The notes under the pieces: model-generated
What the model was told of the DNA's origin: nothing
What the model saw: the letters and a program-made list of their open reading frames with translations, nothing else
Databases searched by the model: none
Shown: positions 10,334 through 18,332 of the stretch, one piece after another
Position numbering within the stretch: position 1 is the first letter of the stretch
Layout: the number at the start of each line of letters is the position of its first letter
NCBI GenBank assembly: GCA_025055455.1
Contig: JANWXD010000024.1
Coordinates: 1 to 62,250 of the forward strand
Direction: 5' to 3'
Origin: Bryobacteraceae bacterium
Lineage (GTDB): Bacteria > Acidobacteriota > Terriglobia > Bryobacterales > Bryobacteraceae
DNA: 62,250 nt
Translations under genes and position numbers: made by a program

Positions 10334-11059
10334 CTAGACCAAGAACAATGCGACGGAGCGGGGATTGTGTTCGCGGTAGCGGCGCCACAGCCGGCGCGGC
10401 TCGGTGGCCAGGCGGAACAGCCACTCCAGGCCCGCCCCTTGCATCCAAACCGGCGCCTGGGACTTGGTGCCCGCCAGAAAATCGAACGCCGCCCCAACGC
10501 CCAGCATCACTGCCGGGATGCGGCCGCGATGCGCCGCCATCCAGTGCTCCTGCTTGGGCGTGCTCGAGCCGACCAGCAGAAGCCGCACTCCCGAGGCTCG
10601 GATGGCGGCCGTAACGGCCGCGTCCTCTTCGGGGCGCAAGGGGCGGAAGGGAGGCGCGAAAGCGTAGCGGATGGCCGGCTGGGGCCAGCGCCGTTGGACT
10701 GTGGCCCGCAGTTGGGCCAGCACTTCGGCCGTGCACCCATAAAAGCCCACCGGCGGGCCTTCTGCGGCGGCCGCTGTGAGCACGTGCTCGGTGAGCCGGG
10801 GGCCGTAGACCCGCGTCGCCTCGGGAAGGCCGAGCCGCCGCTGGGCCCACACGAACGGCATGCCGTCGGGAGTGACCAGATCGGCGATGTTCGTGACGGC
10901 GCGAAGGTCGGGCGAGTCGCAGGCCTCCATGACGTTGTTGACCAAGGCGAAGCCGACGTAGCGCGGCTCACCGCGCTGGGCCCAGGCGAGAATACGATTT
11001 GTGGCCGCACTGTACGTGCAGGCATGGAGCTGCATGCCCAAGATTGGACGCGCCAGCAT
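10334..11059 (-). CDS. WecG/TagA/CpsF family glycosyltransferase
   Basis: 241 residues. Family motifs are NNVMEACDSPDLR, the active-site segment ADLVTPDGMPFVW with its key Asp, GFYGC, VRLLLVGSSTPKQEHWM and GVGAAFDFLAGT. These GT26 enzymes add the second sugar (for example ManNAc-type residues) to an undecaprenyl-linked acceptor at the membrane face. It lies directly before the initiating transferase, as expected for the first two steps of repeat-unit assembly. The donor sugar cannot be told. Confidence 0.92.
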   Translation of the reverse strand: MLARPILGMQLHACTYSAATNRILAWAQRGEPRYVGFALVNNVMEACDSPDLRAVTNIADLVTPDGMPFVWAQRRLGLPEATRVYGPRLTEHVLTAAAAEGPPVGFYGCTAEVLAQLRATVQRRWPQPAIRYAFAPPFRPLRPEEDAAVTAAIRASGVRLLLVGSSTPKQEHWMAAHRGRIPAVMLGVGAAFDFLAGTKSQAPVWMQGAGLEWLFRLATEPRRLWRRYREHNPRSVALFLV

Positions 11060-11067
11060 CTCACCAC

Positions 11068-12033
11068 CTAGTAGAACGGTTCCCGGACGAGGTAAAGCAT
11101 GCGATGCAGCAGTTGGGCGAACGGCGACTCATAGGCGAGCCATGCCAGGCTCCGCCATCGGAAGGCCAGCCAACCAGGCAGGTCGGTCCAGGCGCGTTCC
11201 AAGCGGAACGGCGCTTTGCGGAACTCGTCCAGCTGCCGGTTGCATTCGGCCTCGGCCAGCGATCGAACGCCTTGCCGTCGGCAGCCCTCCCGCAGATGGG
11301 GCACCTGCCTGGGCGAGAAACCGAGTAACTCGGCCATGGCTAGATCTGCAAACAGCACGCTGTCGCTCACGAGCAGCCAGTTGAGTTCCACGGGCTCCCC
11401 GCGCATGGGCCCGTTGCGGTTCAGGCCCCAGCGGCCGTCCATCACCACCAGCGTCCGCGGCAGCGCTTGGTGAATGGCCCAAATTACGGCACTGAAGCAC
11501 GGGTGCAGCCGCAGCCGCACGGTCGGATCGGGGATCACCCCCCACTGATTCTTTACCGCCCCGCTGAGGACCGTGTTGGCATGCACCTTTGGGACCGGCA
11601 CGGTCACCAACAGGTCAACCTCATGTAGCAGCCAGGCAGGCAGCGGCACCTCGAGCCTGCGCCAGCGTGTGGGGACGCGGATGCGCTGCTGGGGCAGCCG
11701 GCTTAGGTTGAGCAAGCGGATGCCGTAGCGCCGCGCCAGATCGTCCAGTCCGGTGGCCCGAAAGACGTCTTCCACGCAAAAGCGGTTGTAACCGCCCGAG
11801 TCCGCCTCGCAGATCGAGATCGTGTCCGTGTACTCACGCAGCCCCTCGACGACCGCCTGGATGGCTTCCAGCGTCGTCATGACACCCGGGCGGAAATGCG
11901 GGAAGGTGAGGTTGGGCTTGACGGCTACGCGCACGCCGGGCCGCAACCCGGTGGCCGGGCCAAGAAATTCCAGACCGGCGGCCAGGACCCTCCGATAGCC
12001 GCCGTTGAGCCAGTCAACGAAGACTTTCGGCAT
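11068..12033 (-). CDS. DUF362 domain protein
   Basis: 321 residues from the ATG at 12033, which overlaps the upstream glycosyltransferase by 20 nt; a longer frame to 12150 lies wholly within that gene. DUF362 features seen are RVAVKPNLTFPHFRPGVMTT, a CEADSGGYNRF segment, and VPKVHANTVLSGAVKNQWG. DUF362 proteins are of unknown biochemistry, and some are fused to ferredoxin domains; here no Cys cluster is present. Its place between sugar-assembly genes suggests a role in polysaccharide modification or regulation, but this is inference from linkage. Confidence 0.75.
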   Translation of the reverse strand: MPKVFVDWLNGGYRRVLAAGLEFLGPATGLRPGVRVAVKPNLTFPHFRPGVMTTLEAIQAVVEGLREYTDTISICEADSGGYNRFCVEDVFRATGLDDLARRYGIRLLNLSRLPQQRIRVPTRWRRLEVPLPAWLLHEVDLLVTVPVPKVHANTVLSGAVKNQWGVIPDPTVRLRLHPCFSAVIWAIHQALPRTLVVMDGRWGLNRNGPMRGEPVELNWLLVSDSVLFADLAMAELLGFSPRQVPHLREGCRRQGVRSLAEAECNRQLDEFRKAPFRLERAWTDLPGWLAFRWRSLAWLAYESPFAQLLHRMLYLVREPFY

Positions 12034-13216
12034 AGGCGGAGGCCGGAACGTCAGCGGAGTGGTCCAGCACATCGCTGTAAACGGCGAGCATGCGCCGATA
12101 GAAAGCCTCGAATTCGAACTCCTCCAGGAAACGCTGGCGGCCGGCGGCACCCATGCGGCGGCGCAAAGCAGCGTCAGCTAGGAGCCGATCGAGAGCCTGC
12201 GCCAGATCTTCTGCATCCCCCGGTCGGACCAGAAATCCGGTTACGCCATCTACGATTTGCTCGGGGGTTCCCCCGGTGGCCGTGCCGACCACCGGTTTGC
12301 TCATAGCCATGGCCTCAATGACGATGTTGGCGAACGGCTCGGGAAGCACCGAACACAGCGCCACCACGTCCAAGGCGGCGTACACGACGGGCATCTCGCG
12401 CACTTCGCCGGCTAGCACCACGTGTCCTTCCAGGCGGCGTTGTTGGATCCTGCGCACGACTTCTTGGTAGTGCTGTTCGTTGCCCGGAAATGGGCTGCCG
12501 ACGATGAGAAACCGTGCTGCCGGATGTCTTTCCCGGAGCTTGGCAGCGGCTTCCACGAATACTTCCTGTCCTTTTCGCCGAAGCTTGATCCGCCCCGGCA
12601 GGCCCACGAGAACGGTTGCTGTGCCCCCGTAGCTTCGCCGAAAGCCGGAGATGCGGGAAGGTAACGGCGCCTGGAACTCCGCTGCGGGGCACCCGTCGTG
12701 GATCGCAAGGACCTTGCCCCGCAAGGAATACCGTTTGAATTGCGAGGCGACAGCTCGAGAGACTGCGACAACGCGGTCGGCCAGAACCGTCATCAGACGC
12801 CCGTGGACTTCCCATAGCCGCGGAAATTCGGTGAAGAGCTCCCGGATGTGCCAGACATGAGGCACCCGACACACACGGCTCGCCAACGGGCTGGAGAGAA
12901 TCAGGGCGGTGTTGGTGTGCACGAGCTCCGCCCGATAGCCGCGGATTAGCCGAGTCAGGGCTAGGACGGAGGACGGAAGACGCGACAACTTTGCAACCAT
13001 CTGGCCCGCGCTCAACCAGCCGCGATCCACGTAAACTAGCTCGGGCAGGCACTCAGTCCTGACGTCGGCTCGCGCCAATTCCTCATTCAGAGGACCGCGG
13101 CCAGGCAAGACCACTGTCACCTGGTGCCGGTCCCGGCGCAGCCGTACCGCGAGACGCAACAGAGCCCGGCTCGCACCGTAGAGGTCCACAGTACTGTGTA
13201 CAAGCAAGATGTTCAT
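12014..13216 (-). CDS. GT4-family glycosyltransferase
   Basis: 400 residues with a two-Rossmann GT-B layout. The N-terminus (MNILLVHSTVDLYGASRALL) carries the glycine-containing acceptor loop; the C-terminal half has LVGLPGRIKLRRKGQEVFVE, then the EX7E donor motif in PEPFANIVIEAMAMSKPVVG followed by TATGGTPE. It would transfer a nucleotide-activated sugar in the cytoplasm with retention of configuration. Its overlap with the DUF362 gene indicates coupling. Confidence 0.9.
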   Translation of the reverse strand: MNILLVHSTVDLYGASRALLRLAVRLRRDRHQVTVVLPGRGPLNEELARADVRTECLPELVYVDRGWLSAGQMVAKLSRLPSSVLALTRLIRGYRAELVHTNTALILSSPLASRVCRVPHVWHIRELFTEFPRLWEVHGRLMTVLADRVVAVSRAVASQFKRYSLRGKVLAIHDGCPAAEFQAPLPSRISGFRRSYGGTATVLVGLPGRIKLRRKGQEVFVEAAAKLRERHPAARFLIVGSPFPGNEQHYQEVVRRIQQRRLEGHVVLAGEVREMPVVYAALDVVALCSVLPEPFANIVIEAMAMSKPVVGTATGGTPEQIVDGVTGFLVRPGDAEDLAQALDRLLADAALRRRMGAAGRQRFLEEFEFEAFYRRMLAVYSDVLDHSADVPASAYAESLR

Positions 13217-13231
13217 AGCTGATCCGACCAG

Positions 13232-14614
13232 CTAGTTCGCAAACGCCCGCGTCCCCCCGGGGAGCAACCTGTGCCGCGGAACATAGCCGAAACCGGAAAC
13301 CCGACGTTGGATGACTGGGAGGCGCCTCTGAAGGGATCCGCTACCTGAGAAGGCATACGCTAGCAGCATCGCATACGCGACGCCCCCAGCCGTTGAGGAA
13401 GCCGAGAGGATGTTCTCGACACTCAACGCCAAGAATATTCCCGGTAGAATCGCGATCCCCGCCCACGCGTCGCCCCCTCCCCGTATCGCACAGAGAAACA
13501 GTTCGAGGGTCAAAGCCGCCGACAGTCCGACGACAAGACTCACACCAATGAGGCCCCACTCGTATGCCGCGCGTAAAAACTCGTTGTGCATAATCCGATT
13601 CGCGTCGATCCTCTCCAAAGGGACCCGAGGATTATAAGTGAGTAAGAAGCTGATACTGCTGCCAGTTCCGAGTCCGAAAATCTGGTGACGTAACTCGCGT
13701 GTGGCGAGAGCCGCAGCTGCCTCTCGATAGATGCTCAAACGCCACACCCAGGTCCCTGTGCGCTCCCAGACCTTCCGGCCGTAAGGATCCGGTCCAAAGA
13801 TTGTCGCGAAGCGATTGTTTGGAAACCGAGCGATATATGCCTGAAACAACATTGCCACCGCCAGCAGCGCAAAAATTCCCCCGCGAACGCGTGCGGACAG
13901 GCCTCGAACGCGGGACAAGCGAAACAGCCACATGAGCGCCGCCAGCAACGCCCCGATGCCCGCGGCGAGGCTCGCGTAGCGACTACCTGAAAGAAAGATG
14001 CCGACGATAATCGCGCACAAGTGAATCCACCGTCGCCGGATGCGGCATTGTGCAAATAAGAGCCAGATGAAGAAGGCCAGCAGGAATCCAGCGAAGCTTT
14101 GGGGAGAAATGAACGATGTAAACCGCCCTTCGGTATTCCGCAACACGCCAGGCGTCAGATAGGTTTGCACCATCGCTAAGATCAACGCAATCCACAATGC
14201 AGCAAGTAAACCGTTGGGTGTGAGGTGGCCAGCGTTCCAGGCGCGCCAAAATAGACAGAACAATAGAGCGTAGCCGACCAGGTATCCTAGGGCTTTGCAC
14301 GCAGGAAGAAAGAAAGGACTCCACAGCGCTGCCACGCCGGCATAGATCGTGAGGAGTATCCAGAAGGTCGTTGTCCAGCGACAAGAGTTCATGGGCGTTT
14401 TTCTCATGCGTAACAGAAGCAGAGCGGGTAGCCCTAATAGCTTGATAGTATTTTCGATGCCGAGGTGTGTGGCTGCAGAATGGCTCAGGGCAGACAAATC
14501 GAGATGCGCCAGGGTCAGATAGGCAGGCAAGGCGAAGCGCAAAGGGAGGCAGAGCGCGTGTAGGGTGATGGCCCAGAAGACTAGTCGAAGGGCTAGATGG
14601 AGGTCAGTTGCCAT
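13232..14614 (-). CDS. O-antigen ligase/polymerase-like membrane protein (Wzy/WaaL family)
   Basis: About 460 residues from the ATG at 14614 (overlapping the preceding glycosyltransferase by 11 nt), with 10-12 hydrophobic segments. The large periplasmic loop contains NRIMHNEFLRAAYEWGLIG, the H-N-E signature of the Wzy_C domain. It would polymerise or ligate lipid-linked repeat units on the periplasmic side. As the only candidate polymerase in the operon it is probably the Wzy. Local base composition looks lower in GC than in the flanking housekeeping genes. Confidence 0.82.
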   Translation of the reverse strand: MATDLHLALRLVFWAITLHALCLPLRFALPAYLTLAHLDLSALSHSAATHLGIENTIKLLGLPALLLLRMRKTPMNSCRWTTTFWILLTIYAGVAALWSPFFLPACKALGYLVGYALLFCLFWRAWNAGHLTPNGLLAALWIALILAMVQTYLTPGVLRNTEGRFTSFISPQSFAGFLLAFFIWLLFAQCRIRRRWIHLCAIIVGIFLSGSRYASLAAGIGALLAALMWLFRLSRVRGLSARVRGGIFALLAVAMLFQAYIARFPNNRFATIFGPDPYGRKVWERTGTWVWRLSIYREAAAALATRELRHQIFGLGTGSSISFLLTYNPRVPLERIDANRIMHNEFLRAAYEWGLIGVSLVVGLSAALTLELFLCAIRGGGDAWAGIAILPGIFLALSVENILSASSTAGGVAYAMLLAYAFSGSGSLQRRLPVIQRRVSGFGYVPRHRLLPGGTRAFAN

Positions 14615-15959
14615 GTCGCGTAGTGCCAGGGGGGTGCGCGTGATCGGTGAGCTTGGCCGCGTCAATAGGGATGTGGGTCGGCCGCGCAGTCGGGTGCCGG
14701 AGCTGGGCTGCGGCGGCGCCGGCCAGAGAACGGTGCTCCAGTTGCCGGGTGAGGACAGCGGCCCACGCGGCGGCGAGGGCGTCTTGCGAGTAAGCTCGGA
14801 CGGTGTGGTACGCGGCTGAGCCCATCGCTGCTCGGCCGTGTGGGCCCAGTTCGAGGAGGATTCGCAAGCCGCGGGCCACAGCGCTCGGCGTTCGTTCTAC
14901 GACGATCGCGTTACGTCCTGGGCAAACGAAATCAGCGACGCCATGTACAGGGGTGACGAGAAGCGGGAGGTGGGCGGCGGCGGCCTCGAGAACGACCAGT
15001 GGAAAGACCTCATAGGACGACAGCAGAGCGAGGGCATCGCTGCTCCACAGGTAAGGCCGCACATCCATCTGGAAGCCGACACAGACAAGTTGAGCTGCCA
15101 CGTCGAGGCTTTTGGCTTTGGATCTAGCTTCACGGATGGCGTCCCACGTGCCCCCGACCACCAGAACCTTCAATCGGCGTTCTCCAAGCTCGCGCAGAGC
15201 TTGGAGAAGCACCCCTAAACCTTTGGCTTCGAAGTCTCCCAGCGCGACAAATGCTATGGCGACGTCACTAGCCTCCAGCCCTAAGCGTCTGCGAAACTCC
15301 CAGCGGTCGAATTCCGGAGACGGAGCAAAATCAGGCGGTATGGCGTTCGGTACCACGGTCAACTTAGGAGCCGCGGCGGGGTAAACCTGGGCCAGCTCCC
15401 GCGCCAGTCCCGCCGACGGGGTGACGATTTCTCGCGCACGCCGGAAAACAAAAGGCTCGATCGCGGCACGCAACGCGTGATTAACCCATCGCGCTAAGCG
15501 ATGCATACCCCGGCGGCCTGATTGAGAAAATCGAGTTTCGATGTAGTAGCGATGACAGAAGTGTGCATAACAGATGTTCGGTAGGAGGAAATTGCTCTCG
15601 ACACTCAACACCAGGTCGAAGTTGCGCCCGCGCGCCTTCTCGATGAGATATGCCAGCAGCGCGGTAACGTGGAAACACACAAAGAGCGCCCCCAGAGGCC
15701 TGCGAAACCAAACTGGCACGCGCACCCACCGGATGCGGCTTGGCCGCGGATTGTCAAACTCTACAGCGAAGACTGTGAAGTCAAAGCTGTCCGCCAGCTG
15801 CCGAAGAAGCCCCAGCCAGCAATTCCCGCTCGGGCTCGTTCTGGTAACGAAATAATCGAAAATAGCAATGCGGGGGCGGGTGTCGCCGAGGGAATTAGCG
15901 GACGTGGCTGGCAAGGGAGGATCTCCCGTGCTGCACTTCGAAGTAGATGTGGGGGGCAA
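14604..15959 (-). CDS. GT4-family glycosyltransferase
   Basis: Up to 451 residues. The frame opens with TTG at 15959, 65 nt inside the methyltransferase gene, and I see no ATG or GTG before the first conserved strand (RPRIAIFDYFVTR), so the start is uncertain. The C-terminal Rossmann domain shows IAFVALGDFEAKGLGVLLQA, then KVLVVGG and the EX7E-like YEVFPLVVLEAAAAHLPLLV followed by TPVHGVADFV. It is a retaining cytoplasmic sugar transferase of unknown donor. The C-terminal 40 residues are low-complexity. Confidence 0.85.
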   Translation of the reverse strand: MPPTSTSKCSTGDPPLPATSANSLGDTRPRIAIFDYFVTRTSPSGNCWLGLLRQLADSFDFTVFAVEFDNPRPSRIRWVRVPVWFRRPLGALFVCFHVTALLAYLIEKARGRNFDLVLSVESNFLLPNICYAHFCHRYYIETRFSQSGRRGMHRLARWVNHALRAAIEPFVFRRAREIVTPSAGLARELAQVYPAAAPKLTVVPNAIPPDFAPSPEFDRWEFRRRLGLEASDVAIAFVALGDFEAKGLGVLLQALRELGERRLKVLVVGGTWDAIREARSKAKSLDVAAQLVCVGFQMDVRPYLWSSDALALLSSYEVFPLVVLEAAAAHLPLLVTPVHGVADFVCPGRNAIVVERTPSAVARGLRILLELGPHGRAAMGSAAYHTVRAYSQDALAAAWAAVLTRQLEHRSLAGAAAAQLRHPTARPTHIPIDAAKLTDHAHPPGTTRHGN

Positions 15960-16707
15960 ACAGAGTAGGCCAAAGGCGGCCCAACCAACCTAAGCCGAGT
16001 CCCGCGCCGGCAAGCCGCCGTGGTGCTCGGTCTGCGAGCCGATAGAGGACCGGAAGCGCGGACCAGTGGAAATGCTCCCCGGTCAGCCGGCACTGAGTAA
16101 AGCCTGCGTCGCGGAACAGCCGACGAAGCGTCGGAAAGGTAAAAAAGCGCAGATGTGGGTCCCGCCACGGCGCATCGAGGGAGGTGTATGGCGAGCCTCC
16201 TGGGTTAAAATAACCGCACGCCATCAGTAAGCGGTTGGGCCAGAACGCGATGTTCGGCACTGACCCCACGAGCCACCCGTCTGGGCGCAAGATGCGGCGA
16301 ATGTCCGACAGGCAGCGTTCTGGCAGGAAGAGATGCTCAAGGAGCTCGAAGCCCAGCACCACATGAAATTGCGCCTCGCGAAATGGCAGCGACTCCTCCA
16401 CGTCCGCGACGCACGCGACGGCGCCTCGCTTGCGGCACGCTGCAGCCGCCTCGAAAGCAAGGTCGACGCCAACATAGTTGGCCCCCAGTTCCAGCACCTT
16501 ACCTGCGAGGCGCCCGTCACCGCACCCGACATCGAGAACTGTCATGCCTGGGCGGAGGTGCCGTTGTAGGAGGCGAAGCTCTTCGGGGCGTGCCGGACAG
16601 TTTCCCGGCGTCCAGTTGCCAAGCCCCTGGCGCCAATAAGCCTGGTAGTAGTGTAAGGCGCGCGAGCGAAAGCCGGCCTTAGCGCTGCAGAGCGTGGTGG
16701 CACTCAT
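15895..16707 (-). CDS. Class I SAM-dependent methyltransferase
   Basis: 270 residues from the ATG at 16707, which overlaps the upstream sulfatase-like stop as ATGA. Motif I is VLDVGCGDGRLAGKVLE, followed by YVGVDLAFEAA, ADVEESLPFREAQFHVVLGF and the post-motif LLEHLF and ILRPDGWLVGSVPN, the pattern of UbiE/Methyltransf_11 enzymes. In this setting it may methylate a sugar of the polysaccharide or its chain end; small-molecule targets are also possible. Confidence 0.88.
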   Translation of the reverse strand: MSATTLCSAKAGFRSRALHYYQAYWRQGLGNWTPGNCPARPEELRLLQRHLRPGMTVLDVGCGDGRLAGKVLELGANYVGVDLAFEAAAACRKRGAVACVADVEESLPFREAQFHVVLGFELLEHLFLPERCLSDIRRILRPDGWLVGSVPNIAFWPNRLLMACGYFNPGGSPYTSLDAPWRDPHLRFFTFPTLRRLFRDAGFTQCRLTGEHFHWSALPVLYRLADRAPRRLAGAGLGLGWLGRLWPTLFAPHIYFEVQHGRSSLASHVR

Positions 16708-18311
16708 GGATCGTCCCTGAACGAACCGGGTCGCCACGACAGCTGGGGGCTTGCACGCTGACGCTCCAGCCAATCCGCTGCCTCCGACGGGGTGGCCAGC
16801 GCACCGCGCAAGATGGCAGCAACCAATTTTCCCGCGACAATCGTGTTGAATTCGCGTCGGTACACAATCGCGTCCGACATGCCTGGAAAGCGCAGGACAA
16901 ACGGGATTCGCGGGTCGTACGCCTGTCGGAGCGCTCGCGCACCACGAAAGCTGTGGTCCGAGGTGAGTAACACAGCCGTCCGATCCCACAAGCCTGCTCG
17001 TTGGAGCGCTTCTCTGATTTCTCGGACTGAGTGATCCACTACCTCTAACTGATCTAAATAACCTGCCGCTAAACTGTTGCCGCGATCGAAACGCTTTCGC
17101 ACGCGATCATAGAAATATGGGGCGTGCGGCACCGGTAGGTGAGCAAAGATCAAGTGAAGCGTCGGGTCTCCGAGCAATCGCACGAGGTGGTCCATCATCG
17201 AGCGCCACGTTTGGTAGTGATCTGCCGCGAGTCCTGACTGCCCGAAGGGCGAAAAATTAGTAGTCTCCACCAGACTTCTTAGCTGCCAACCCGTAATCTC
17301 GGCAAGGGTGCTGCCTTTGCTCGTGTGTCGGACGCTGGTCTCCCACCAACAACACTCGGCCAATAGGGCGCGGTAGAGCCGGCAGTAGGGAACCGCCCAG
17401 CCGACGACGGCGACCCGATCGCCGGAGGCGGCGAGTTCTCGGAACACACTGCGAGCCTCGGACCATTTGACCGGTTCGGGTTGGCCGTGGAGTATGAGCC
17501 ACGCGTCGGTTCGGCTGAAAGGTTGCACGCGCCAGACCGGCAATCCGGTGAGCATTGCGCTGATCGAAGTCAGCGTGTGCCGACCGGGCGGGAGCGCGTG
17601 GCTGGCGAAGAGGGATTGCTGCCTCCATAGGTCGAGCTCGGGCAGTGCGACTCCCGGAGGGCGCCGTTCAAAAGTCAGTCGATAGTCCCATTCGTCGAAA
17701 ACGATCCACGCCAGCCGTCTGTTATGGTTCAGCGGGGTGCGCGGCAACGAGGGCGAAAGCCTTTCAGGGGCTGGGTGCGCCGTCTTGGAACTCCGAAGGG
17801 CGCCCCAAAGGGCTTGGCCTATCGTAACCGGCAACAGTGGCAGGAATGTCACGGCGACGGCTAGCGGGAGTCGGTGAATCACGCTGCGAAAGCGCCACAC
17901 TGTTAGGACTGCAAGGAACACCAACAGCGCCGCCAAACCTACCACCCCCGCAGTACCGACGACTCCCACGAGTGGTTGGCGGAGGTAGACGTAGAGCGAT
18001 GGTGCTTCTTCGGATATGACGATACGGAGGGCGTTCAGCGGCACCACCAGGCACCCGACCGACGCGAGACGGATCAGCGGAGCGAATAAGCCAGACCGTA
18101 TGCGTCGAAGCAGCAAGATGAAGAAATACGCTGCAAATCCCAGACTCAGCACGCCAACTAGAGCGGCGACATAGTGCGTCCGTGAAAATTCAGTAAGTCG
18201 AGTGAATTGGGTGTCGACCTTGTGATTGAAGAGTTCCGACCACACTCGGAGGTAGCACAAATTCGCCCACGACAGGCAACACAGGAGCATCGTTGTGTGT
18301 TTGATCGTCAC
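16704..18311 (-). CDS. Membrane-anchored sulfatase/alkaline-phosphatase superfamily protein
   Basis: 535 residues. Four or five N-terminal membrane helices are followed by a periplasmic hydrolase domain of the LtaS/EptA-like superfamily: LAWIVFDEWDYRLTF (metal-binding Asp), HTLTSISAMLTGLPV (nucleophile Ser/Thr region), FAHLPVPHAPYFYD and VLLTSDHSFRGARA (metal-binding Asp-His). Such enzymes move phospho-glycerol or phospho-ethanolamine groups, or remove sulfate or phosphate. Within this operon it probably decorates the polysaccharide, but the group is not known. It lies 21 nt after the Wzc-type gene. Confidence 0.82.
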   Translation of the reverse strand: MTIKHTTMLLCCLSWANLCYLRVWSELFNHKVDTQFTRLTEFSRTHYVAALVGVLSLGFAAYFFILLLRRIRSGLFAPLIRLASVGCLVVPLNALRIVISEEAPSLYVYLRQPLVGVVGTAGVVGLAALLVFLAVLTVWRFRSVIHRLPLAVAVTFLPLLPVTIGQALWGALRSSKTAHPAPERLSPSLPRTPLNHNRRLAWIVFDEWDYRLTFERRPPGVALPELDLWRQQSLFASHALPPGRHTLTSISAMLTGLPVWRVQPFSRTDAWLILHGQPEPVKWSEARSVFRELAASGDRVAVVGWAVPYCRLYRALLAECCWWETSVRHTSKGSTLAEITGWQLRSLVETTNFSPFGQSGLAADHYQTWRSMMDHLVRLLGDPTLHLIFAHLPVPHAPYFYDRVRKRFDRGNSLAAGYLDQLEVVDHSVREIREALQRAGLWDRTAVLLTSDHSFRGARALRQAYDPRIPFVLRFPGMSDAIVYRREFNTIVAGKLVAAILRGALATPSEAADWLERQRASPQLSWRPGSFRDDP

Positions 18312-18332
18312 AATGTAAGTCGAGCGCGTATG

